From: Afipia sp.
Lineage (GTDB): Bacteria > Pseudomonadota > Alphaproteobacteria > Rhizobiales > Xanthobacteraceae
Reading direction: 5' to 3'
Length of the DNA stretch: 64,000 bases
Assembly (NCBI GenBank): GCA_017474385.1
Contig: JAFVHU010000152.1
Location: 62,001 to 126,000, forward strand
Of this stretch, positions 56,677-64,000 are shown piece by piece. Made by a program: the position numbers and the translations under genes. The notes below the pieces were generated by a model. The model was given only the letters and a program-made list of their open reading frames with translations, did not search any database and was not told the origin of the DNA. How positions within the stretch are numbered: position 1 is the first letter of the stretch; each line of letters starts with the position of its first letter.

Positions 56677-56767
56677 GGTGTGACCCTCGCTTATGATGCT
56701 CAATGTCTCAGAATCAGCGCCTCAACTTTCCCATGCAAATCTTGTTCAACGCCGTAAAAGCCCTTCC

Positions 56768-58132
56768 TCATCGCTCGCGAAACGCGCGTGTCATGCTGTC
56801 GTGGATCGGCTTCACGATGTACTGGAAGAAAGTCCGTTCCGATGTCTTGACGTAGACTTCTGCCGGCATACCTGGCGTCGGGCTGAACCCCGGAATAGTC
56901 GCGGCTTCATGGGTATTCAGCTTGATGCGGATGATATAGATGTCGGTCGGTCCAACCTGTTGGGACTTTTTCTCGTCGGCCAGCGTATCAGCGGAGAGAT
57001 AGATGACCTCTCCCGACACCATCGGCGTAATGCGCTGATTGAGTGCGGTGAGCCGAACCGTTGCATGCTGCCCATGCTTGACGCTGTCGATGTCCTGCGG
57101 GCGTACACGGGCTTCGATGATAAGCTCATCCTTGAGCGGCAATATTTCCATGATGTTCTTGCCGGCTTCGATCACGCCGCCATGCGTATGATACCGCAGC
57201 TTGACGACGACGCCCCTGACGGGTGCTGTAATGCGAATGCGGTCGAGCACACCCTTCGAACTGAGCATTCGCTCGCGCACATCGACCAATTCACCACGCA
57301 CCTCATGCATTTGCTCGACTGCAGTCTTGATCGCGGTCTTCTTGACGCCGTTGATCTGTTCGAGAGACTTCGCAATACGTTCCTTGGCGTCGCCTATATC
57401 GCCCATGATCCGGCCGACCTCTCCCTCAAGATTCGCTTGCGCCCTTTGCAGCAACAGAACCTCCGGCTTCCTCACCAGTCCGGTCTTCAGGAGGTACTCC
57501 TTTGCCTCGATTTCTTCCTCGATGAACTTGATCTGGCGACGGACGCCGTCAAGCTGGACCCTCGAACCCTGAATTCTTTCGTTCAGCGCATTGATGCCCT
57601 CATTGATGCCAGCGATGTCGCTGTTCATATTGTTCCTGCGAGCCGTGAAGGTCAGTCTTTGACTCTCCAGAATTTCCTTCACCTCGGGCTCGTTCAGGGC
57701 CTGATTCAATTCATCGGGGAACGCGATATCGCTGGCTTCGCGCATTTCAGCCTGCAACCGCGCATCCATCGCCGTCAATCGCATGCGGCGGAGAAATAAC
57801 CGACGAAGTTCGGCGCGCGGGGCGGTTTCATCCAGGTCAACCAGCAACTGTCCTTGTTCGACGATATCGCCCTCACGCACATAGATTTCACGTATGACGC
57901 CGCCTTCAAGGTGTTGAATGATCTTGTTTTGTCCGGTCGCGACAAACACACCCGAAGCGACAACGGCGCCGGCAATCGGAGCCATGTTGCCCCATACGCC
58001 GAAGCCCATGACCATAACCGCCATGATGAGGACACCGCCAATCGTCGGCAGCCGTGTCGACCGCGGAAGCGTATCGTACCAGGCGCCCTCGGCTACCGGT
58101 CCTTGCGCAGTGAGCTTTTTGCCTGACACCAC
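56768..58132 (-). CDS. Type I secretion membrane fusion protein (HlyD/PrtE family)
   Basis: This 454-residue adaptor has a single N-terminal helix (about 28-48, [20 protein letters not shown]). A lipoyl half follows with [20 protein letters not shown] and [19 protein letters not shown], then a long coiled coil (about 110-290). The C-terminal barrel has [25 protein letters not shown] signature and ends [20 protein letters not shown]. It links the ABC exporter upstream (55 bp) to a TolC-like channel, which is not in the window. GTG 58132 and GTG 58129 are both possible, with GAGG upstream. Confidence 0.94.
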   Translation of the reverse strand: MVSGKKLTAQGPVAEGAWYDTLPRSTRLPTIGGVLIMAVMVMGFGVWGNMAPIAGAVVASGVFVATGQNKIIQHLEGGVIREIYVREGDIVEQGQLLVDLDETAPRAELRRLFLRRMRLTAMDARLQAEMREASDIAFPDELNQALNEPEVKEILESQRLTFTARRNNMNSDIAGINEGINALNERIQGSRVQLDGVRRQIKFIEEEIEAKEYLLKTGLVRKPEVLLLQRAQANLEGEVGRIMGDIGDAKERIAKSLEQINGVKKTAIKTAVEQMHEVRGELVDVRERMLSSKGVLDRIRITAPVRGVVVKLRYHTHGGVIEAGKNIMEILPLKDELIIEARVRPQDIDSVKHGQHATVRLTALNQRITPMVSGEVIYLSADTLADEKKSQQVGPTDIYIIRIKLNTHEAATIPGFSPTPGMPAEVYVKTSERTFFQYIVKPIHDSMTRAFRER

Positions 58133-58187
58133 AGCACCTCAATAATCCTGTTAAATTCAAACTTCGTCTCGCCAGTTTCGATTCTCA

Positions 58188-60350
58188 TCAAGAATTCAGC
58201 ATCGGCGGCCCATCCCCGCCGTTCGGCTTGCGTCCGGAAATGAGCGGGATGATCTCGTCGCGCGTGCCGAACGCCTGAACCGCGCCATTGTTGAGGATCA
58301 TGATCTTGTCGACGCTTCTGAGAAGCGCGGCACGCTGTGTGATCGTCACGACCGTCATTTGCTTCTCTTTTGCGCGAATGAGCGCCTTGGCCAGCGCCCG
58401 CTCACCATTCGCGTCGAGATTGGAGTTCGGTTCATCGAGAACCATCAGGCGCGGATTGCCATAAAACGCACGTGCGAGCCCAATTCGCTGCCTTTGGCCA
58501 CCGGACAACGGGCTTCCATCCATGCCGACAATGGTTTCATAGCCTTGCGCGAAACTCGATATCATCTCGTGAACGTCGGCCGTTTCTGCCGCATCGAAAA
58601 TATCTTCGTCGATCGCATCCTGGCGCATGCGGGCGATATTCGCCTTGATGGACGCCGGGAAAAGCTGGACGTCCTGGGGCAGATAGCCGACGCTTTCGCC
58701 GAACTGCCGCGTATCCCAATTCCGAAGGTCCATCATGTCCAGGCGCACGTTGCCAGCTGTTGGGATGATTGAGCCCACAAGCATACGCGCAAGCATGGTT
58801 TTTCCAGTTCCGGAATCGCCCACGATCGCCAGCGACTCTCCGGGCTGCAACTGGAAGCTGATGCCGTTCAGAATAACTTTCTTGGTGGGCGGCGGAACGT
58901 ACAGAATGCGCTCGACGCTGAGATGACCTTGCGGACGCGGAAGCCGTAACCGGTCGAGGTTCAGCGGCGAATTCTGCAGAAGGGCTTTGACCCGCCCGTA
59001 GGCGGAACGTGCCTGCACAAAGCCGCGCCAACCCTCGATGGTACCTTCCATTGGAGCAAGAGCGCGGCTTGCCACGATTGAGGCCGCGATGATCATGCCG
59101 CTGGTCAACTGGCTCTCCAACGCCAGCCAGGCGCCCCAGCCGAGAATCGCAATCTGTGTGCAGAGACGCAGGAATTTCGAGATTCCCGTCATCATGATGT
59201 TGAGATCTTGCCCGGCAACCTGCGCCTTCAAGGACTGGACCGTTTCGTGGCCCCAGACCTGAACGCCCTCCGGGATCATTCCCATGGCATTGATGACCTG
59301 GGCATTGCGCGCCATCGCTTCAGCTTGAAGATTGGCGCGCGTCCCAAAGGCATTAGCCCGCGTAAACGGGATGGCAGTGACTTTCTGATTGAGTATGGCG
59401 ACAGCCATGAGAGCAACGCCAGCCGACAGGACGATCAGCCCGAGATGGGGATGAATAAGAAAGACCACTGCGAAATACACGGGAGCTACCGGCGCGTCGA
59501 ACATCGTGAGCAGGACCGGACCAGTAATGAATGAGCGGAGATGCTGAAGGTCAGCCAGCGTCTGAAACTCGCGGCTCGATCCGCCCTGTGCCGCCTTCGC
59601 CGCGGCGCTTAGAACAGGACCACCCAACCGCGCCTCGGTTTCAACCGCAACGCGCATGAGGATAATCCGGCGCATCATGTCCATCAGGACGTGTGCAGCA
59701 ATTGCCACCACGACGATCATCGTCAGCATGACAAGTGTGTCGGTGCTTCTGCTGGTCATCACGCGATCCGACATGTTGAAAAGGTAGACGGGGATCGCGA
59801 GGACGAGAAGATTGACGGCGACGGAGAATATCCCGACGGTCACAAGATTGCGCCGCGCATTGGCCAGGCCTTTGCCGAGAACATCGCGGAATTCATTGTC
59901 GCTGGAACGTTTATGCAGGGGTGTGGATCCGCCGCCTCCGCCGCCGCCGCCTCCGCCATTCGATGCTCCGTTACCTCCGCCACCGCCTCCATTCACCACG
60001 GATGGGACCGGCGCGCTGGTGCTGACCGGCGAGCCGCTTGCTGGCGGGCGCGCATCGCTTTGCGGATCTGGCGGCGTCTTCGCCACCTCAGGCGATGGAG
60101 CAGGATGATCCGATCGCTTGGCTGCGCTGTCTGCCGCGGACAAGGCTTGCTGGATTGCAACGGCCACCCCGGACTGATCTTTTGCCGGCTCGGGAGTTTC
60201 CGTATGCGGCACATCGTTTGCTCCGCCCGGTGTATCGTGACGGGCGGGAAACGGGACGACCTCCGCAGTGCGCAGTTTCGCGCTCTCTTCGTCGGTCAAA
60301 TGCGCCGACGCGCTGGCCTCAATATGAGGTTCGTTGTCGCCCCGTGTCAT
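58188..60350 (-). CDS. Type I secretion ABC transporter (PrtD-like) with long Gly-rich N-terminal extension
   Basis: In this 720-residue exporter, residues about 1-150 are disordered and Ala/Pro/Ser-rich, with two glycine runs (121-141 region). The six-helix membrane domain spans about 165-440. The ATPase has P-loop GDSGTGKT (510-517), signature LSGGQRQRIGLARAFYGN and Walker B RLMVLDEPNSNLD. It lacks the N-terminal C39 peptidase or CLD domain. ATG 60350 follows GGAGG at 9 nt; TTG 60368 is in frame. It energises export of proteins coded next to it. The extension could recruit or insulate substrates (inference). Confidence 0.94.
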   Translation of the reverse strand: MTRGDNEPHIEASASAHLTDEESAKLRTAEVVPFPARHDTPGGANDVPHTETPEPAKDQSGVAVAIQQALSAADSAAKRSDHPAPSPEVAKTPPDPQSDARPPASGSPVSTSAPVPSVVNGGGGGGNGASNGGGGGGGGGGSTPLHKRSSDNEFRDVLGKGLANARRNLVTVGIFSVAVNLLVLAIPVYLFNMSDRVMTSRSTDTLVMLTMIVVVAIAAHVLMDMMRRIILMRVAVETEARLGGPVLSAAAKAAQGGSSREFQTLADLQHLRSFITGPVLLTMFDAPVAPVYFAVVFLIHPHLGLIVLSAGVALMAVAILNQKVTAIPFTRANAFGTRANLQAEAMARNAQVINAMGMIPEGVQVWGHETVQSLKAQVAGQDLNIMMTGISKFLRLCTQIAILGWGAWLALESQLTSGMIIAASIVASRALAPMEGTIEGWRGFVQARSAYGRVKALLQNSPLNLDRLRLPRPQGHLSVERILYVPPPTKKVILNGISFQLQPGESLAIVGDSGTGKTMLARMLVGSIIPTAGNVRLDMMDLRNWDTRQFGESVGYLPQDVQLFPASIKANIARMRQDAIDEDIFDAAETADVHEMISSFAQGYETIVGMDGSPLSGGQRQRIGLARAFYGNPRLMVLDEPNSNLDANGERALAKALIRAKEKQMTVVTITQRAALLRSVDKIMILNNGAVQAFGTRDEIIPLISGRKPNGGDGPPMLNS
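59929..59992. repeat. GGN codon runs in the exporter gene (poly-glycine)
   Basis: Imperfect triplet repeats of CCG/CCT on the plus strand at about 59929-59957 and 59971-59992 encode ten and six consecutive glycines on the minus strand, separated by a short NSAGN-type segment. Such triplet runs are prone to length change by slippage without frameshift. Confidence 0.7.
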
Positions 60351-60419
60351 GTGCCCCAGCCTCCGCAACGCCGATATGGTTCAACTCGATGCCTTCTTTT
60401 TCCACTGCACCTTTGCCGT

Positions 60420-62384
60420 TCATTGCGTCACGCTTCCTATTGGGTCCTCGTGAACCGGCGTACTTAATATGGGCTGTGCCACTGGTGTCTCGTCCTGACT
60501 GTCGTTGACGAAGGCGATCAACTCGGGAACCAGGGCCTGCGCATCCTGAGCCAGCACATTGCCCTTGTCGTCCGGCAAGAGATTTGCCTGCACAAGGATC
60601 GTATCGCCGTACACCTCACCGTTCACGAAGGTGTTGGTCGCGCCGACATCGATAATCGCCACATCGTTGGTGAGAAGGTTTTTTCCGCTTGTCACAGACT
60701 GTGATTCGGTGCCGTCTGCATCACGGGCGAGAGCCGCTGCCGACGGCGGATCGAGAAACTGCATGACCATATTGACGTCCGACACGACATTGGTCTGCCA
60801 GACCGCGTTGACGTCGTAATAGTCGCCCTTGACGTACAGCACGTTGAATACGCCACCGGAACCATCGATGAATTTTCCGTAGGAAGGATCGAGAGTCGTC
60901 GCACCGCCCCCTACCGCGGAAACAAGGCTCTCAAGATTGTCATTCATTGACTTGAAGTTATCGTCGCCATAATTCTCGATTGTCGCTGTATTGTTCAGCT
61001 CGTTCTGGCCCGATACGACGGACTGCGACGGATCAGCGCCATCCGCAAGCATCTTGATATAGTCATTGTTCAACAGGATGTTGTTCTGGAAGATCACGTT
61101 CATGCCGTGATAGGCGCCGGCAACAATGATCAGATCGTACTGAATGGATCCGTCGAAAACCTGAGCCAGATTACCCTGCTCATTCCCGCCGCTATACAGC
61201 TCGTAGTGCGAGTCTGCGCTTTTCTGAACGACGATATCGTTGTCGAGCAGATAGTTCATCTGCACGATCGCGTTCACGCTGTAGTAATTGCCCTCAACTA
61301 CATCGACGTTCCACTGCGGCCCTGCGAAAGTGGCTTTCAACTCGGCATAAATCCCGGGGCGCTGAATGAAATCAGCAATATTGTCGATCTTGTTATCGCC
61401 CTGCACGACAGGAAGCGCGTCGCCTCCAGCCATCTCGACATGGTCGCGATCCATGATCGAGTTGGTCTGAAAGATCGCGTTTGTATGGAAGTAATCGCCC
61501 ATCACGATCATCGAGCGTCCGGATTCGCTCAGATCGACAATCAAACTGGCGTTCCAACTGTTGTTGGCTCCGGTTTCGGCCCATTGTCCAAGGCCGTTAC
61601 CGAGATCCGGCGCAGGCTCGGGTTGCGGAGCGGGCGTCTGGTCGGGCCGTAGAGGCGCCGGGTCCTGCAATACACCGTTCAGATAATAGCCAGGCTGGAC
61701 TGAATGCGCACCCGGTGCGCCCTCTTGAGAAACCTGGTCTTCGTTGTACGCCGTGACGAATTCCGTGACGCCGGTTCCATTCTGGGGAATCCACCATTCC
61801 TTCGGAATTTGGTCGTTGGCCTCGTCTGCCATCCTTTCAAGGATGGTTTCGCTGTGCTGTGCGATCAGCTCAGACTGGGCGGTGATGAGCGCCGTGTCGC
61901 CAGCCCAAGTAAGGTCCTCGCCATGGGCCGTTACAAGCAGATTGTCATTGTCCAACATGAAGTTGTATTGCTTGATTTCAAGCTGGGTTTGCTGACCACC
62001 CTCCTGATACTGGACGGTAATCTTGTGTTCTATTCCCCCACCTCCGCCGCCTGCACCGCGGGGCGGTAAAAATCCTGAAAGCCCGGCAGGCCCGTCAAAA
62101 TCCAGATCGGGTTGCGGCGGTCGCGGACTCAGTGATTTTATCGGAAGAATTCGAGGGGTATGAAGCTCGTCAAAGAGCGCAGGCCCCGGAGTCTTCAGGC
62201 CCTGGCTGTCGAGAGGATCGAAATCCCGACTTCTTTCATAGTTCGGGCGCGGCGTGACGTAATCGTCTTGCAGATTTCGGAACGCAGACGGGTCGTAATC
62301 GATACGATCTCGCGCGATGTCATTTATGATCTGCAAATATCCTGCGAAATGCCAAACTACTTCGGTTATGCCGCCGGGTACCAT
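60420..62384 (-). CDS. Non-RTX repeat protein, probable type I secretion substrate
   Basis: This 654-residue acidic, Asn-rich protein has no Sec signal and no cysteine. A Gly run lies at about 111-117. Four copies of the pattern G-x-Y-x3-N-[AV]-x2-Q-x-N-x6-[DN]-x-[VI] start near residues 296, 365, 423 and 520, with a degenerate fifth near 589 and a partial one near 138. Between them recurs S-G-x-N-x3-N-x-[AT] (near 328, 457 and 564). RTX nonapeptides GGxGxD are absent. ATG 62384 has AGGAGG five nt upstream; TTG 62408 is in frame. It lies 69 bp upstream of the ABC exporter gene, so secretion by it is the simplest reading. Function unknown, perhaps a matrix or adhesin-like protein. Confidence 0.82.
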   Translation of the reverse strand: MVPGGITEVVWHFAGYLQIINDIARDRIDYDPSAFRNLQDDYVTPRPNYERSRDFDPLDSQGLKTPGPALFDELHTPRILPIKSLSPRPPQPDLDFDGPAGLSGFLPPRGAGGGGGGIEHKITVQYQEGGQQTQLEIKQYNFMLDNDNLLVTAHGEDLTWAGDTALITAQSELIAQHSETILERMADEANDQIPKEWWIPQNGTGVTEFVTAYNEDQVSQEGAPGAHSVQPGYYLNGVLQDPAPLRPDQTPAPQPEPAPDLGNGLGQWAETGANNSWNASLIVDLSESGRSMIVMGDYFHTNAIFQTNSIMDRDHVEMAGGDALPVVQGDNKIDNIADFIQRPGIYAELKATFAGPQWNVDVVEGNYYSVNAIVQMNYLLDNDIVVQKSADSHYELYSGGNEQGNLAQVFDGSIQYDLIIVAGAYHGMNVIFQNNILLNNDYIKMLADGADPSQSVVSGQNELNNTATIENYGDDNFKSMNDNLESLVSAVGGGATTLDPSYGKFIDGSGGVFNVLYVKGDYYDVNAVWQTNVVSDVNMVMQFLDPPSAAALARDADGTESQSVTSGKNLLTNDVAIIDVGATNTFVNGEVYGDTILVQANLLPDDKGNVLAQDAQALVPELIAFVNDSQDETPVAQPILSTPVHEDPIGSVTQ

Positions 62385-62473
62385 GGGAGCCTCCTGTGTC
62401 AGGCTCAAGCAAGCGACGATCCTGCGGGGCTAGCCGCGACAACTAATCGTTTCAATCGTGTGAACGTTCAAGC

Positions 62474-62504
62474 AAAAAAACCCGCGCGGCGAATGCCGCG
62501 CGGG
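62474..62504 (-). terminator. Strong intrinsic terminator after the Q/N-rich protein gene
   Basis: Read on the minus strand, CCCGCGCGGC, loop ATTC and GCCGCGCGGG (62504-62481) are followed by seven T (62480-62474). The ten-pair all-G/C stem and U-tract form a textbook terminator. It sits 13 bp after the stop of the gene at 62518-63312 and 90 bp before the next gene, so the first gene can be expressed at a higher level than the exporter genes. Confidence 0.92.
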
Positions 62505-62517
62505 GGAACCTGTGAAA

Positions 62518-63312
62518 TCAACCCAGATTATGGGAGTCGGTCCAGTCATCACCGGCGATATTCGCCGTGACGCTGTTGAACTGAATGTTCGCACCCTGCG
62601 TGATGGTCTGGTTGAAGGCATCCTGCGTCAGAGTGGCGTCAGCGCTTGCAATTGCACCGGTCGCACTGTTGCCGGCAACGTCGTCGATCTTGGAGTCCAT
62701 CTTGACCTCGCCACCATCGATCTTGCCGTCCATCGAGAAGCCCCCGGCGCCACCCCTGAAGGACACCTTCGGATCGTACAGCGTGTCATTGTCCACCAGG
62801 TTGTTGACCTGATCGAGATTGAACTGGTTACCATTGCCGTCGAGCTTCTGGTTCACCACGTCCGGCATGATCACCGAGCCCTTGACATCGCTCAGATCTG
62901 ACAGATCGATAACCGGGCTGCTGAGGCCGTCCGCCTTGAGATCGAGATTGACCTTGACGTCAACGGCAACATTGACCTTGTTGTCGATGGTATTTTCGAC
63001 CCTGTTCTCGACCTTGTTGTCGACATTGTTGTCGGTCTTATTGCTCACCTTGTTGTCAAGATTATTGTCGACCTTGTTGTCGTTGCTGTTCTTGTTGTCA
63101 TTGCTGTTCTTGTTGTCATTGCTGTTCTTGTTGTCGCTATTGGAATCGAGCGACTGAACCGCAAACTGGGCTTGACCCTGGCCCTGGCCCTGGCCCTGGT
63201 CCTGAAGCTGACCCTGTCCCTGAAGCTGTGCCTGCAAATTGGCCTGCTTCTGATCCTGGTCTTGCTTCTGGTCTTGATTCGGATCTTTCCGCTTTGGATG
63301 CTGCTGACCCAT
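62518..63312 (-). CDS. Q/N/D-rich low-complexity protein at the head of the type I secretion locus
   Basis: This 264-residue protein has almost no aromatic residues and no cysteine. Its N-terminus is a Gln-rich segment (about 10-55, with QGQGQGQGQ), then NSNDNK repeated three times, then a run of D/E-N-K-V/L units (about 80-125: DNKV, DNNL, SNKT, ENRV). The C-terminal half is more globular with FNLDQVNNLVDNDTLYDP and ends DDWTDSHNLG. ATG 63312 has AGGAG 6 nt upstream. No signal peptide. Its place before the exporter genes and its repeats suggest a secreted protein; its own terminator suggests abundant expression. No family was recognised. Confidence 0.78.
   Translation of the reverse strand: MGQQHPKRKDPNQDQKQDQDQKQANLQAQLQGQGQLQDQGQGQGQGQAQFAVQSLDSNSDNKNSNDNKNSNDNKNSNDNKVDNNLDNKVSNKTDNNVDNKVENRVENTIDNKVNVAVDVKVNLDLKADGLSSPVIDLSDLSDVKGSVIMPDVVNQKLDGNGNQFNLDQVNNLVDNDTLYDPKVSFRGGAGGFSMDGKIDGGEVKMDSKIDDVAGNSATGAIASADATLTQDAFNQTITQGANIQFNSVTANIAGDDWTDSHNLG
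63073..63144. repeat. 18-bp tandem repeat in the Q/N-rich gene
   Basis: CTTGTTGTCGTTGCTGTT (63073-63090), CTTGTTGTCATTGCTGTT twice (63091-63108 and 63109-63126) and a degenerate fourth unit (63127-63144). On the coding strand each unit encodes NSNDNK. Copy number could vary between strains without frameshift. Confidence 0.88.
63176..63199. repeat. (CCCTGG)4 hexanucleotide repeat encoding Gln-Gly
   Basis: Four perfect CCCTGG units. On the coding strand they encode alternating Gln and Gly in the N-terminal low-complexity part of the protein. Slippage would add or remove QG pairs in frame. Confidence 0.85.
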
Positions 63313-63794
63313 GACGAACTCCTGTAGGGTAAGGAGCATCGTCGTCGCCTTGAAAATCGCTGATCTTCTACGTCTGCGATCGTCAACGCACTACGATGCG
63401 ATTGATGTCGGTCTCCCGACTGCGATCCCCTCGCAATTATTTGCGAGACTCCGCATGATCAACGTTGCTTATGTAGAAGTCGGGGAATAGCCGCACATTC
63501 GAGCATTGCGCATCGTCTTAAGCATTAGACGAAAGCCATCATTCGATATGATTTTAGCGGCCCATACGCCATTTGGTCGAAGCAACAATCCTCCTTTCGG
63601 CTAGCCCGCATCATCCAAATGGGTAGTATTGCACGGCAGGATTGTTGCATTCGCGTTGCGCACGGCGACAGCGATCGAGACAAGCCTACGCGCACGGACG
63701 CTGGAACGCAGCGGCAAAGTGAGCAGCCCGGCAGTGTGTCCATCGAAAACAGCTTGTCCCCTCGCCTGTAACCGCGCGACGGCATCAAGCAGTA
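63313..63794. other. Regulatory region upstream of the type I secretion locus
   Basis: These 482 bp lie between the Q/N-rich gene and the partial gene at the right edge, both on the minus strand. They contain the perfect palindrome CTCGCAA-TTAT-TTGCGAG (63430-63447) and TCGTCT-N8-AGACGA near 63509-63528. Either could be a regulator site for the secretion operon. Open frames present here are Arg/Cys-rich and do not look like genes. Confidence 0.45.
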
Positions 63795-64000
63795 TCAGCG
63801 CGATGGTTTAGTCGAACTCAAATGACTTTCCAGGCGCGGCAGAAAATCCCAAATATCGCGATTGATGCGCGTCATATCCTTTGTCGCCTTCACCATGCCT
63901 TTCAGCCGCGCTTCATCCATCGGCTTCATTTCGCCGAACCGAAGACTTTCCTTTGTCTGCACGATCCGCATCGATTGCGTATGGGTTATCTGGCCGCTGG
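63795..64000 (-). CDS. 3' end of an unidentified gene (C-terminal 67 residues)
   Basis: A minus-strand frame is open from the window edge to a TGA at 63797-63795. It has natural-looking, alpha-helical coding sequence including RIVQTKESLRFGEMKPMDEA and a last helix TKDMTRINRDIWDFLPRLES. The composition is clearly protein-like. No family could be named; the C-terminus of a periplasmic solute-binding protein is one weak possibility. No start is visible in the window. Confidence 0.6.
   Translation of the reverse strand, partial: SGQITHTQSMRIVQTKESLRFGEMKPMDEARLKGMVKATKDMTRINRDIWDFLPRLESHLSSTKPSR

Noticed and set aside
63073..63199. CRISPR-like array
   Set aside because: The repeats are contiguous 18-bp and 6-bp units inside a coding frame, with no spacers and no cas genes.
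60420..63312. RTX calcium-binding toxin or adhesin
   Set aside because: No GGxGxDxUx nonapeptides are present in either candidate secreted protein; only other Asn/Gln-rich repeats are seen.
63525..63788. 87-codon frame on the minus strand
   Set aside because: It is rich in Cys, Arg, Met and Ser without a domain or ribosome-binding site, and lies in the regulatory gap between two better supported genes.

Overview
The window looks like chromosomal DNA of an alphaproteobacterium of the order Hyphomicrobiales, most likely near Bradyrhizobium/Afipia/Oligotropha. This is an inference from protein style: tiny exported proteins, FecR-containing type I secretion loci, coxLMS-type hydroxylases and a Wzx/Wzy exopolysaccharide locus. 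No rRNA, tRNA, CRISPR array, insertion sequence or phage gene was seen.

Region 1 (1-16850) is a compact catabolic/cofactor island. On the minus strand there is a truncated CoA-transferase subunit and a fold-II PLP enzyme. Next comes an operon of pxpA, npdG, cofE, cofD, cofC and fbiC, holding the recognisable deazaflavin (F420) biosynthesis steps plus an F420:NADP reductase. A three-gene molybdo-hydroxylase operon follows, in which the [2Fe-2S] subunit is fused to a CoxG-like domain, and then a GntR/UTRA regulator. On the plus strand are pxpB and pxpC, and on the minus strand a diaminopropionate ammonia-lyase-like gene that is divergent from an Lrp/AsnC regulator. Four transcription units share one operator-like palindrome, TACTA-N4-TAGTA or its variant TCCTA-N4-TAGGA. 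Each copy lies between plausible -35 and -10 hexamers. I read this as one regulon in which a hydroxylase, a lactam-opening PxpABC-type enzyme, a PLP enzyme, a CoA-transferase and the F420 cofactor act on one (probably N-heterocyclic) substrate. No F420-dependent oxidoreductase other than NpdG is in the window.

Region 2 (17463-23639) holds iron/siderophore uptake (AraC regulator, TonB receptor, PepSY reductase-like membrane protein, tiny membrane protein) and a glutamate dehydrogenase.

Region 3 (23865-45551) is a gum-like exopolysaccharide locus. A left arm on the minus strand makes UDP-glucuronate and GDP-mannose and carries the initiating sugar transferase. A right arm on the plus strand carries a PPP-type phosphatase, Wza-like export protein, beta-barrel, Wzc-type autokinase, Wzy-like polymerase, glycosyltransferases including a GT26 enzyme, two acyltransferases and a Wzx flippase. 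A Tat-exported GH10 glycanase is embedded on the opposite strand.

Region 4 (45554-52476) has small exported and membrane proteins, including two members of a Cys-repeat family with strict C-x7-C-x12-C-x11-C spacing, and an RND efflux adaptor/pump pair.

Region 5 (52502-63312) is a minus-strand type I secretion locus. In order of transcription it holds a Q/N/D-rich low-complexity protein followed by a strong terminator, a non-RTX repeat protein, an ABC exporter with a poly-glycine N-terminal extension, its HlyD adaptor, a CelD-type acetyltransferase fused to TPRs, and a FecR/cadherin-like surface protein. The window ends in the 3' part of an unidentified gene.
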